DNA from: CAYSSG01 sp964433635
GTDB lineage: Bacteria > Atribacterota > Phoenicimicrobiia > Phoenicimicrobiales > Stramentimicrobiaceae
Length of the DNA: 13,692 bases
NCBI GenBank assembly: GCA_964433635.1
Contig: CAYSSG010000047.1
Span: forward strand, 1 to 13,692
Direction: 5' to 3'
A program made the position numbers and the translations under genes. Under the pieces are notes generated by a model. The model worked only from the letters and a program-made list of their open reading frames with translations, searched no databases and was not told the origin of the DNA. Shown here piece by piece: positions 1-6,570 of this stretch (positions within the stretch are counted from its first letter, which is position 1; the number at the start of each line of letters is the position of its first letter).

Positions 1-53
1 TTTATTTCAATGTGAAAATCACAATTATTCAGAATAACATTCCAGTATCTAAA

Positions 54-1691
54 TTAATACATGCCTCCAGGCATGCCTCCGGGCATACCTCCGCCACCTG
101 GCATAGCTGGTTCTTTCTTTTCTTCCGGTTTATCAGCAACCAGACATTCAGTGGTTAGAACCATTCCTGCAATACTGGCAGCATTCTGAAGTGCGGAACG
201 GGTCACTTTAGTCGGATCAACGATACCTCTCTTAACCATGTCCGTAAATTCACCCTCAGCAGCATCAAATCCAATGCCTTTATCTTTGCTTCTTAATTTT
301 TCTACAATGACTGAACCTTCATATCCGGCATTCTGGGCAATCTGTTTAGTCGGTGCCTCCAGGGCTTTACGTATAATATTTAGACCAATCTGCTCATCGC
401 CATCCAGTTTAAAATCTTTTAAAGCCGGAATAACATTGAGGAGAACCGTGCCTCCACCGGCAACAATACCCTCTTCTACTGCTGCTTTGGTAGCAGAAAG
501 TGCATCTTCAACCCGGTGCTTTTTCTCTTTTAATTCAGTTTCCGTAGCTGCACCTACATTAATCACTGCAACACCGCCGACCAGTTTACCCAATCTTTCC
601 TGTAGTTTTTCTTTATCATAATCAGAGGTAGTATCTTCTATTTGAGTTCTGATCTGTGCTTCCCTCTTCTTTATCTCTTTGACATCACCTTTACCACCGA
701 CAATAATGGTTTCTTCTTTATTTACTTTTACCTGATGGGCAGTTCCCAACATGGAAACAGTCGCATTTTCTAATTTTAAGCCAAGTTCTTCAGAAATTAC
801 CTGACCACCCGTGACGACGGCAATATCAGCGAGCATTTCTTTTCTTCTATCGCCAAAACCAGGTGCTTTAACGGCAACACAATTCAATGTGCCCCTGATT
901 TTATTAACGACTAAGGTTGCTAATGCTTCACCTTCAATATCTTCTGCGATAATGAACAGGCCTTTTCCCATCTGAGCAACTTTTTCCAGGATAGGAAGTA
1001 ATCCTTTCATATTGCTAATCTTAGTATCTGTGATTAAAATAACAGGATCTTCCAATAGCGCTTCCATTCTTTCAGCGTCCGTTACCATATATGGAGAGAT
1101 ATACCCTTTATCAAATTGCATTCCTTCCACGACATCCAGGGTAGTACCCATTGTTTTAGATTCTTCAACAGTTATAACGCCGTCTTTGCCTACTTTTTCC
1201 ATGGCATCAGCAATAATATTGCCTATTTCCCGGTCAGCAGCAGAAATGGAAGCAACATTAGCAATAGATTCTTTGTCTTTGATTTCAATACTTAATTTCT
1301 TTATCTCTTCCACTGTTTTCTCAACGGACTTCTGAATTCCTCTCCTTAATAATATGGGGTTTGCTCCGGCGGCAACATTTCTTAGACCTTCATGCAAAAT
1401 CTCCTGGGCTAAGACAGTTGCAGTTGTAGTCCCGTCTCCGGCTATATCATTTGTTTTTGTAGCAACTTCTTTAACAAACTGAGCTCCCATATTCTCAAAA
1501 GGATCTTCTACTTCAATTTCTCTGGCAATGGTAACCCCGTCATTCGTAATCGTAGGAGAACCGTATTTTTTTTCCAATACTACATTTCTACCTTTAGGTC
1601 CCAGCGTAATTTTAACACAATCAGCTAATTTATCGGCACCTCTCTTTAATGCATTTCTAGCACCTTCATCGAATAAAAACTGTTTCGCCAT
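54..1691 (-). CDS. groEL: Chaperonin GroEL (Hsp60)
   Basis: Cytosolic group I chaperonin. It forms a double heptameric ring that encloses unfolded proteins and, with the GroES lid and ATP, helps them fold. The 545-residue length is normal. Visible family marks are TLGPKGRNVVLE (29-40), the nucleotide-binding TNDGVTIA (49-56) and GDGTTT (85-90), the hydrolysis aspartate region RVEDALSATKAAVEEG (393-408), the AGGGT turn (411-415), and the flexible C-terminal Gly-Met tail with three MPGG units. The ATG has an AGGAGG ribosome binding site 7 nt upstream. It lies 60 nt after groES and is almost certainly cotranscribed with it under CIRCE control. No clear terminator is visible in the 53 nt left before the window edge. 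The identification is certain. Confidence 0.99.
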   Translation of the reverse strand: MAKQFLFDEGARNALKRGADKLADCVKITLGPKGRNVVLEKKYGSPTITNDGVTIAREIEVEDPFENMGAQFVKEVATKTNDIAGDGTTTATVLAQEILHEGLRNVAAGANPILLRRGIQKSVEKTVEEIKKLSIEIKDKESIANVASISAADREIGNIIADAMEKVGKDGVITVEESKTMGTTLDVVEGMQFDKGYISPYMVTDAERMEALLEDPVILITDTKISNMKGLLPILEKVAQMGKGLFIIAEDIEGEALATLVVNKIRGTLNCVAVKAPGFGDRRKEMLADIAVVTGGQVISEELGLKLENATVSMLGTAHQVKVNKEETIIVGGKGDVKEIKKREAQIRTQIEDTTSDYDKEKLQERLGKLVGGVAVINVGAATETELKEKKHRVEDALSATKAAVEEGIVAGGGTVLLNVIPALKDFKLDGDEQIGLNIIRKALEAPTKQIAQNAGYEGSVIVEKLRSKDKGIGFDAAEGEFTDMVKRGIVDPTKVTRSALQNAASIAGMVLTTECLVADKPEEKKEPAMPGGGGMPGGMPGGMY

Positions 1692-1751
1692 AATATTTCC
1701 TCCTTCATAAATTCAATTGCTTTATCTGAAATTCAAAACTTATTCCTTAAT

Positions 1752-2054
1752 TTATTCTAAAATAGCCAGAATATCTTTTTCACTCAAAAGCAGATAGTCT
1801 TCATCATCATCATCTTTTAAATCAGTTCCGGAATATTTTGCATACACGACCTTGTCACCTTTTTTAAATTTCATCGGAAATGTTTTGCCATCATCATTGG
1901 TTCGACCCGGTCCAACTGCAAGTACCTCTCCAACCTGTGGCTTTTCTTTTGATACTGTATCGGGAAGCACAATACCACCTTTCGTTTTTTCCTCTTCCAC
2001 AACCGGCTTTACCAGGATGCGGTCACCTAAGGGTTTAATTTTTTTAATTTCCAT
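1752..2054 (-). CDS. groES: Co-chaperonin GroES (Hsp10)
   Basis: Heptameric lid of the GroEL chamber, acting in the cytosol. The 100-residue length is typical. The N-terminal PLGDRILVKP (8-17), the mobile loop that contacts GroEL (about EEEKTKGGIVLPDT, 20-33), the VGPGR roof region (47-51) and the KKGDKVVYAKYSGT barrel strand (64-77) are all present. The stretch of acidic residues DDDDED near 81-86 is slightly richer than usual. The start is fixed by an AAAGGAGG ribosome binding site (2062-2069). It is first in the groES-groEL operon, whose 5' leader contains a perfect CIRCE element, so heat-shock control by HrcA is expected. hrcA itself is not in the window. Confidence 0.98.
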   Translation of the reverse strand: MEIKKIKPLGDRILVKPVVEEEKTKGGIVLPDTVSKEKPQVGEVLAVGPGRTNDDGKTFPMKFKKGDKVVYAKYSGTDLKDDDDEDYLLLSEKDILAILE

Positions 2055-2095
2055 ATCTGATCCTCCTTTGATATTATTTGATCATCAATTTAAAT

Positions 2096-2128
2096 GATTT
2101 AGCACTCTCACTAAGAGAGTGCTAAATC
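2096..2128 (-). promoter_or_regulatory. CIRCE operator (HrcA binding site) of groESL
   Basis: A perfect CIRCE core, TTAGCACTC-N9-GAGTGCTAA, occupies 2099-2125. The dyad extends to 14-nt perfect arms (GATTTAGCACTCTC and its complement) around a 5-nt centre. It sits between the promoter and the groES ribosome binding site, the usual position for an operator bound by the HrcA repressor. In the mRNA it would also form a stable hairpin in the leader. Confidence 0.97.
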
Positions 2129-2139
2129 ACCTCTACTAT

Positions 2140-2167
2140 ATTATATAATGTTATTTGTTTTTGCAAA
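2140..2167 (-). promoter_or_regulatory. Sigma-A-type promoter of groES-groEL
   Basis: Read on the minus strand, a consensus -10 TATAAT lies at 2140-2145. The -35 is either TTTGCA (2162-2167, 16-nt spacer) or TTGCAA (2161-2166, 15-nt spacer), each 4 of 6 matches. Transcription would begin just before the CIRCE element, as expected for a HrcA-repressed operon. Confidence 0.75.
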
Positions 2168-2197
2168 CACCATTTTAGGCTATTTTAGGCCATTTTT

Positions 2198-2241
2198 CAT
2201 TATATTTTATCAATATAATGTAGGAAATAATTATTTTTCCT
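2198..2241 (-). other. Two adjacent AT-rich hairpins downstream of tsaD
   Basis: Immediately after tsaD are two inverted repeats. 2222-2241 has 6-bp arms AGGAAA/TTTCCT. 2198-2220 has 9-bp perfect arms CATTATATT/AATATAATG around a 5-nt loop. Neither is followed by a U-run on the minus strand, so these are not canonical intrinsic terminators. They may mark the 3' end of the acpS-tsaD transcript or protect it from exonucleases. Confidence 0.4.
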
Positions 2242-2265
2242 GTTTTATAACTATTTCAACTAATA

Positions 2266-3267
2266 TCACCCTGTGAAAACCTCTACGTCAAAAAAATTTG
2301 TAATCCCCCTTTTCAGTTTATAATAAGCTGCAGCACCAACCATGGCAGCATTGTCGGTGCATAGTTCTTTCAGAGGAAAAAAGACAGAAATATTCTTTTT
2401 GTCTGCAGTTTCTATTAATTCCTTTCGCAGGCCTTCATTTGCCGCGACTCCTCCACCTACAGCAATTCTATCCATTTCAGATTTGATGGCAGCAGATATC
2501 GTTTTATATACCAGCGTATCGATCACTGCCTGTTGAAAGGAGGCACATACATCCTCTAATCTAATTTTTTCATTCATCTCTTTCTTTTTTTCCATAAAAT
2601 AAATAACAGCAGTCTTTAAGCCACTGAAACTGAAATCAAAATTGTTAGACTTCATTAAAGGCCTGGGAAAGTGAAAAGCATTCTTATTACCAGCTGATGC
2701 TAATTTTTCAATTGCCGGACCACCTGGATATCCTAAATCAAGATATTTTGCAATCTTATCAAATACTTCTCCGGCTGCATCATCCCTTGTCTGCCCAAGA
2801 ATATGATATTTACCCATTTCTTTCACCAGAATAAGTGAAGTGTGCCCACCAGAAACGATTAAAGAAATAAAAGGATTTTCTATCTTATCATGGCTTAAGA
2901 AATTTGCATAGATATGGCCTTCGATATGGTTTACTGCTATGAGGGGTTTATTTAAGGCATAGGCAATAGCCTTGGCAAATGATAAGCCAACCAAAAGGGA
3001 GCCTTTTAAGCCCGGGCCATTTACAACAGCAACTCCGTCAATATCTTTTAACGTCATTTTTGCTTCTTCTAAGGACCTCTGGCAGGTTGAAAGTATATAT
3101 TCCATATGTTTCCGGGAGGCAATTTCTGGAACAATACCGCCATATTTCTGATGTACATTCATTTGAGAAGCGATGACATTGGACAAGATATGTCGTCCAT
3201 TTTTTACTACGGCAATAGCAGTTTCATCGCAGGAGGTTTCTATTGCTAAGATCTTTGTATCTTTCAT
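2266..3267 (-). CDS. tsaD: tRNA N6-threonylcarbamoyladenosine transferase TsaD
   Basis: Transfers the threonylcarbamoyl group from threonylcarbamoyl-AMP to A37 of ANN-decoding tRNAs, working in the cytosolic TsaB-TsaD-TsaE complex. The 333 residues match the family. Visible are the ASKHA start ILAIETSCDETA (6-17), the metal-binding HIEGH (H114, H118) with a third likely ligand D305 in CTDNAAMVGA, VSGGHTSL (138-145), FSFSGLKTAV (212-221) and GGGVAAN (271-277). The ATG has only a weak AAGGAA site about 13 nt upstream and lies 25 nt after tsaB, so translation probably relies on coupling. It is last in the acpS-alr-tsaE-tsaB-tsaD operon. TsaC/Sua5, which makes the activated substrate, is not in this window. 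Confidence 0.98.
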   Translation of the reverse strand: MKDTKILAIETSCDETAIAVVKNGRHILSNVIASQMNVHQKYGGIVPEIASRKHMEYILSTCQRSLEEAKMTLKDIDGVAVVNGPGLKGSLLVGLSFAKAIAYALNKPLIAVNHIEGHIYANFLSHDKIENPFISLIVSGGHTSLILVKEMGKYHILGQTRDDAAGEVFDKIAKYLDLGYPGGPAIEKLASAGNKNAFHFPRPLMKSNNFDFSFSGLKTAVIYFMEKKKEMNEKIRLEDVCASFQQAVIDTLVYKTISAAIKSEMDRIAVGGGVAANEGLRKELIETADKKNISVFFPLKELCTDNAAMVGAAAYYKLKRGITNFFDVEVFTG

Positions 3268-3292
3268 TTAATTAAAATTCCTTGTTAAACCT

Positions 3293-4006
3293 TCAATTTT
3301 TCCCTAACTTTATTTCGGCAGATGATTTATGGATATAGAAAGGGGATAGCAGGAATAAGTCATCATACTGTTTTCGGGACATTCTTTCTTCACCGATCAA
3401 AGCAACATTAACAGCCCCGGGCGGCTCTTGTTCTCTATCCACAAAGAAAATATTACACAATTTTTCATGATTATTTTCTCTTTTTACAATATCCTGCAAT
3501 CCAAAACCAAAAATGAAAACAGGATGATTTAATGCTAATGCAGCTATTTTCTCTTGAATTGTGAACCAATTGACACATTGGTAGTTATCTATTCTGTTTA
3601 ATGCATTTGAATGATCTGTTCTATTAAATAAAGTAAAGTAATATATATCTTTCCTGGCTTTAATCATCGGACACAGTATACCCGGAAGGTTTTTTTGACT
3701 CAAGCTATAAGAATCCAGGCAATTGATACCGGTGATTGGCAAGGAAAGAGAATAAGCTAAACCTTTTGCAGTAGCCAGTCCAATTCTTAATCCTGTAAAT
3801 GAGCCTGGTCCTATGGAAACAGAGATTCCATCCAATTTCTTTAAACTTGAATCAGTAATCCGGAGAATATCCTTCAAGCAACTTATCATCAGTGATGAGT
3901 GAGTCAATCCCTCCTTGTCAATTTTATAATCTGCAGTCACCCTCCCGTTTTCAATTAGAGCCAGATTAAATATATCAGTCGATGTGTCAATCCCCAGTAT
4001 CTTCAA
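3293..4006 (-). CDS. tsaB: t6A biosynthesis scaffold protein TsaB (TTG start)
   Basis: Catalytically inactive ASKHA paralogue of TsaD that dimerises with it and is required for t6A37 formation on tRNA. It has 237 residues, typical for the family. Motifs are MKILGIDTST at the N-terminus, THSS (35-38), the family hallmark GPGSFTGLRIGLATAKGLA (66-84), and a C-terminal YIHKSSAE segment matching the usual Y-I-R-K-S-x-A-E. The start codon is TTG. It is chosen because the protein then begins exactly at the conserved N-terminus. AAGG lies 4 nt upstream of it and AGGAGG 12 nt upstream. It overlaps the end of tsaE by 20 nt, implying translational coupling. No RimI acetyltransferase gene lies between it and tsaD. 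Confidence 0.96.
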   Translation of the reverse strand: MKILGIDTSTDIFNLALIENGRVTADYKIDKEGLTHSSLMISCLKDILRITDSSLKKLDGISVSIGPGSFTGLRIGLATAKGLAYSLSLPITGINCLDSYSLSQKNLPGILCPMIKARKDIYYFTLFNRTDHSNALNRIDNYQCVNWFTIQEKIAALALNHPVFIFGFGLQDIVKRENNHEKLCNIFFVDREQEPPGAVNVALIGEERMSRKQYDDLFLLSPFYIHKSSAEIKLGKN

Positions 4007-4499
4007 TAAACCTTATTTCCTCCATCAATCTTGTGTATTTTTCCTCCAGTGCTTCAAATACAATCTTTCTGTAACATAATCGGTTGCCTATATGGATCCT
4101 GATGAATAAAACATTCTCCTCCGGAAGGTATTCTCTTATCTTTCCTGCCCATTCTATCAAGGTTATACCATTCCCGTAAAAATAGTCTTCATACCCTAGT
4201 TCTTCTATTTCGTCAGGTTTAATGAGGCGGTATAGGTCGAAATGATAAACAGGAATATCACCTGTATATTCCTTGATCAGGGTGAATGTTGGACTGGATG
4301 CACAACTTCTGCTATTCAAACCTGCAACAATACCTTGAATCATGCATGTTTTTCCGGCACCTAAATCACCATTAAAGGCAACAATGTCTCCCTTTCGAAG
4401 AAATCTGCTTATTTTTTTTCCAAGAGATTTTGTTTCTTCCGGGTTATGAGTGATACAAACAAATTTAACTTTGCTGCTATCATTATGATGTTCCATCAT
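3987..4499 (-). CDS. tsaE: t6A biosynthesis ATPase TsaE
   Basis: P-loop ATPase that binds the TsaB-TsaD heterodimer and drives turnover in tRNA t6A37 synthesis. Visible are Walker A GDLGAGKT (44-51), SSPTFTLIKEY (68-78), HFDLYRL (86-92), the acidic DEIEELGYEDYF segment (96-107) and IEWAGKI (115-121), in the family order. At 170 residues it is somewhat longer than the usual 150 or so. The extra length is a C-terminal tail that overlaps the start of tsaB. It begins with two consecutive ATG codons (ATGATGA) that overlap the alr stop by 4 nt if the first is used. No strong ribosome binding site is visible, so start by translational coupling is likely. Confidence 0.97.
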   Translation of the reverse strand: MMEHHNDSSKVKFVCITHNPEETKSLGKKISRFLRKGDIVAFNGDLGAGKTCMIQGIVAGLNSRSCASSPTFTLIKEYTGDIPVYHFDLYRLIKPDEIEELGYEDYFYGNGITLIEWAGKIREYLPEENVLFIRIHIGNRLCYRKIVFEALEEKYTRLMEEIRFIEDTGD

Positions 4500-5674
4500 C
4501 GGATGATATATTCACCTAAAATACTCTTCACTTTCCAGGGTTTACCTTCCTTAATGAACAACTTTGGAACCCTGGCTTTATCTGTTAAATGTACAACCTC
4601 ATCAACAATCGTTTTCAATTTGAGTGCAATTTCTTCCACGGTGATGCTGTACTCCATCTGTCTGCCCCATAAAACGACTTCATCTCCAAGGGATATATCA
4701 GGAATATCAGAAATATCAATCATCATTTGGTCCATACAGATCCTCCCTATCACTGGTGCTTTTTTTCCTCTAACTAATACTTCTCCCAGGTTAGAAAGGT
4801 TTCTTGAATAACCGTCTGCATATCCTACTGGTAGTGTCGCTACGATAGTCTCCTTTTCTGTCTTAAAACTTCTACCATACCCGATATAATGATCAGGTTG
4901 AACTTTTTTGATAAAAGAAATACAAGTTTTAAAAGACAAGGCCGGGAACAGATGGATGGATTTTTTAACATCAGCGGAAGGATATAATCCATAAATCAGG
5001 CATCCTGGACGCACCATATCCAGCTGCATATCCGATAAATCAAGAATAGTACCACTATTTGCTACATGAAAGAATGGAATATCAATTTGATTGTTTTGAA
5101 TATGGTTCATTATTTTCTTGAATATAGCAAATTGACGATAAGTGTATTCTTTATCAGCTTCGTCTGCGGTAGAAAAATGAGTATATATTCCTTGAATTTC
5201 CAGGTTTTTTAATTCATTTAGTTTATTTATTATTGGTATTACTTCTTCTGCATCCAAGCCCAGACGACCCATACCGGTCTCAATTTTCAAATGAATTTTG
5301 ACTCTTTGTTTGTTTTTTTTTGCTAATTCATTTAAATAAACAGCTCCATGCAAATCACAGATTGTAGGCATAATATGATAATCAAGATATAAATGCATTT
5401 GTTCAGCAGGTGAAATACTTAATACCAGGATAGGTGCCTTGATACGGTTGTTTCTCAAGATGATTGCTTCTTCAATCCGCGCAACAGCTAATTGAGTTGC
5501 ACCATTTTCAAGGATAATATTAGATATTTCAATTGCATCATGACCATAAGCATTTCCTTTTACAATTCCCATAATCTCAGTATGACCATCTATACTATTT
5601 CTTATATTTTGCATATTCTTCTTAATTAAATCTAAATCAATCTCAATCCATGTTGAACTAATAGAATTCTTCAT
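4496..5674 (-). CDS. alr: Alanine racemase
   Basis: PLP-dependent enzyme converting L-alanine to D-alanine for peptidoglycan. From the start chosen it has 392 residues, the normal length. The N-terminal TWIEIDLDLIKKN leads into the TIM barrel. The PLP lysine is K39 in GIVKGNAYGHD. GMGRLG (135-139 area), VANSGT (204-209), VRPGCLIYG (221-229), the catalytic tyrosine Y266 in IGYGRSF, PVGYADGY (282-289) and GRICMDQ (310-316) follow. An upstream in-frame ATG at 5773 would add 33 residues that run into acpS. The start at 5674 is preferred because AAGGAG (5681-5686) sits 6 nt before it and it gives the conserved N-terminus. It lies 28 nt after acpS and overlaps tsaE by 4 nt. Confidence 0.97.
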   Translation of the reverse strand: MKNSISSTWIEIDLDLIKKNMQNIRNSIDGHTEIMGIVKGNAYGHDAIEISNIILENGATQLAVARIEEAIILRNNRIKAPILVLSISPAEQMHLYLDYHIMPTICDLHGAVYLNELAKKNKQRVKIHLKIETGMGRLGLDAEEVIPIINKLNELKNLEIQGIYTHFSTADEADKEYTYRQFAIFKKIMNHIQNNQIDIPFFHVANSGTILDLSDMQLDMVRPGCLIYGLYPSADVKKSIHLFPALSFKTCISFIKKVQPDHYIGYGRSFKTEKETIVATLPVGYADGYSRNLSNLGEVLVRGKKAPVIGRICMDQMMIDISDIPDISLGDEVVLWGRQMEYSITVEEIALKLKTIVDEVVHLTDKARVPKLFIKEGKPWKVKSILGEYIIR

Positions 5675-5702
5675 TCCAATCTCCTTAAAATTAAAGATTA
5701 TT

Positions 5703-6080
5703 TTATCCTTCAATGATGACCTGTGCAACAGCATATTTTTTGGTATGAGAAATACTGACATATACAGAATCAATATTTCTATGATTATTTACCCTGCTCA
5801 AACGCTCTGATAAGCGAATGATCGGTTTATTCTGATCATCTCTGTCAACTTCGATTTCTTTCCAGCTTATCTGACGAAAACCTGTTCCTAAAGCTTTTAC
5901 ATAGGCTTCCTTTGCAGCGAACATACCGGCGTAAGATTGATATCGATTTGTATTCTTCATTTCACAGTACATTATTTCCTGTTCAGTATATACTTTTCGT
6001 AAGAAATGACTTTCCCATCTATTGATTATTTTTTTGATTCTATCAATACTAACTAAGTCGATTCCGCAACCTATAATCAT
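5703..6080 (-). CDS. acpS: Holo-[acyl-carrier-protein] synthase AcpS
   Basis: Transfers 4'-phosphopantetheine from CoA to the serine of apo-ACP, making it active for fatty acid synthesis. The start chosen gives 125 residues, the usual size. It opens with GCGIDLVSIDRI, including Mg-binding D8, and has the hallmark FAAKEAYVKALGTGF (54-68) with E58, then VSISHTKKYAVAQV at the C-terminus. An in-frame ATG at 6203 would add 41 unconserved residues and is rejected. The upstream site for 6080 is only a weak GGGAAAAG, so translation may be modest. It is the first gene of the acpS-alr-tsaE-tsaB-tsaD operon and has a 24-bp palindrome 32 nt upstream. Confidence 0.95.
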   Translation of the reverse strand: MIIGCGIDLVSIDRIKKIINRWESHFLRKVYTEQEIMYCEMKNTNRYQSYAGMFAAKEAYVKALGTGFRQISWKEIEVDRDDQNKPIIRLSERLSRVNNHRNIDSVYVSISHTKKYAVAQVIIEG

Positions 6081-6111
6081 TGTCTTTTCCCGATTGAACA
6101 TAAAATCTGTA

Positions 6112-6135
6112 ATTTCATTCACTTGTGAATGAAAT
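6112..6135. promoter_or_regulatory. 24-bp perfect palindrome upstream of acpS
   Basis: ATTTCATTCAC and its exact complement GTGAATGAAAT flank a 2-nt centre, ending 32 nt before the acpS start codon. The compact symmetry is typical of a dimeric repressor site. It does not match the FapR operator as I know it. The regulator is unknown. It could also act as an mRNA hairpin. Confidence 0.5.
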
Positions 6136-6200
6136 GAATCATATCGATCCTTTTGAGGACCGTTGTCTGTTAAATAAGAGGGTGAGCAATTAAGATTTTC

Positions 6201-6235
6201 CAATGGCTTATTTCCTGTTATATATCAAGCCATTG
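6201..6235 (-). other. 9-bp hairpin in the acpS leader
   Basis: Perfect arms CAATGGCTT and AAGCCATTG flank a 17-nt AT-rich loop. There is no U-run on either side, so it is not a normal intrinsic terminator. If the promoter at 6295-6323 is real, this structure lies in a leader of about 200 nt together with the 24-bp palindrome. Confidence 0.45.
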
Positions 6236-6294
6236 AAGGATATATTGATCTAATCTTCTGCATAAGAATCTAATAAGGCCTTTTCACTTAATTG

Positions 6295-6323
6295 ATAATA
6301 CAACAACAAGGCTGATTTAGCAA
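6295..6323 (-). promoter_or_regulatory. Candidate promoter for the acpS-tsaD operon
   Basis: On the minus strand, TTGCTA (6318-6323, 4 of 6) and TATTAT (6295-6300, 5 of 6) are separated by exactly 17 nt. This is the best sigma-A-like pair I found between glmS and acpS. It is a moderate match in AT-rich DNA, so confidence is limited. Confidence 0.35.
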
Positions 6324-6327
6324 ATCC

Positions 6328-6365
6328 ATATCCAGGTACATTTTTACGTAAATATGCCTGGATAT
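6328..6365 (-). other. 38-nt hairpin between glmS and acpS
   Basis: Outer arms ATATCCAGG/CCTGGATAT are 9 bp and perfect. The interior CATTTTTAC/GTAAATATG continues the symmetry with one mismatch and a 2-nt bulge. No U-run follows on either strand. It may be a processed 3' end of glmS mRNA or a protein-binding dyad just upstream of the candidate acpS promoter. Confidence 0.5.
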
Positions 6366-6570
6366 TTATTCAGTAAAAGGTTTTTAAAAATCAAGGAGAA
6401 TGATTGTAACTTGACTTCAATTACTGGCTAATTCATGTTAGCTTTCATTCATTGTATGGCATATCTAAGGCCAGTGAGATACCTCTATCCTTTTTTTTGA
6501 TTTCTGATAGAATGCCAAGTTCAATCATCGGAAGATAAACAAAAAATGAACCTGGATACACGATACTATT

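Larger units (their letters stand above)
6136..6570. other. Non-coding region between glmS and acpS
   Basis: No credible gene is seen on either strand. The stretch holds a 9-bp inverted repeat CAATGGCTT/AAGCCATTG (6201-6235), a candidate acpS promoter (6295-6323) and a long imperfect hairpin (6328-6365). I found no canonical terminator for glmS. The nearest is an imperfect repeat CCAAGTTC/GAACCTGG within about 6514-6555, which has a wobble pair and a loop of over 20 nt. Confidence 0.6.

Noticed and set aside
238..2097. Plus-strand open frames opposite groEL and groES (and similar ones opposite tsaD, glmS, cdaA and rpsI)
   Set aside because: They lie antisense to clearly conserved genes, have low-complexity Ser/Thr/Pro-rich translations and no recognisable motifs.
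5675..5773. In-frame extension of alr to an ATG at 5773
   Set aside because: It would overlap acpS by about 70 nt. The ATG at 5674 has a good ribosome binding site and matches the family N-terminus.
6081..6203. In-frame N-terminal extension of acpS to an ATG at 6203
   Set aside because: It would add 41 residues with no family similarity, crosses the 24-bp palindrome, and the internal start gives the exact conserved N-terminus and length.
6460..6500. Plus-strand T8 run after a small GAG/CTC repeat, as a possible terminator
   Set aside because: The stem is only 3 bp, too weak, and no plus-strand gene lies upstream.
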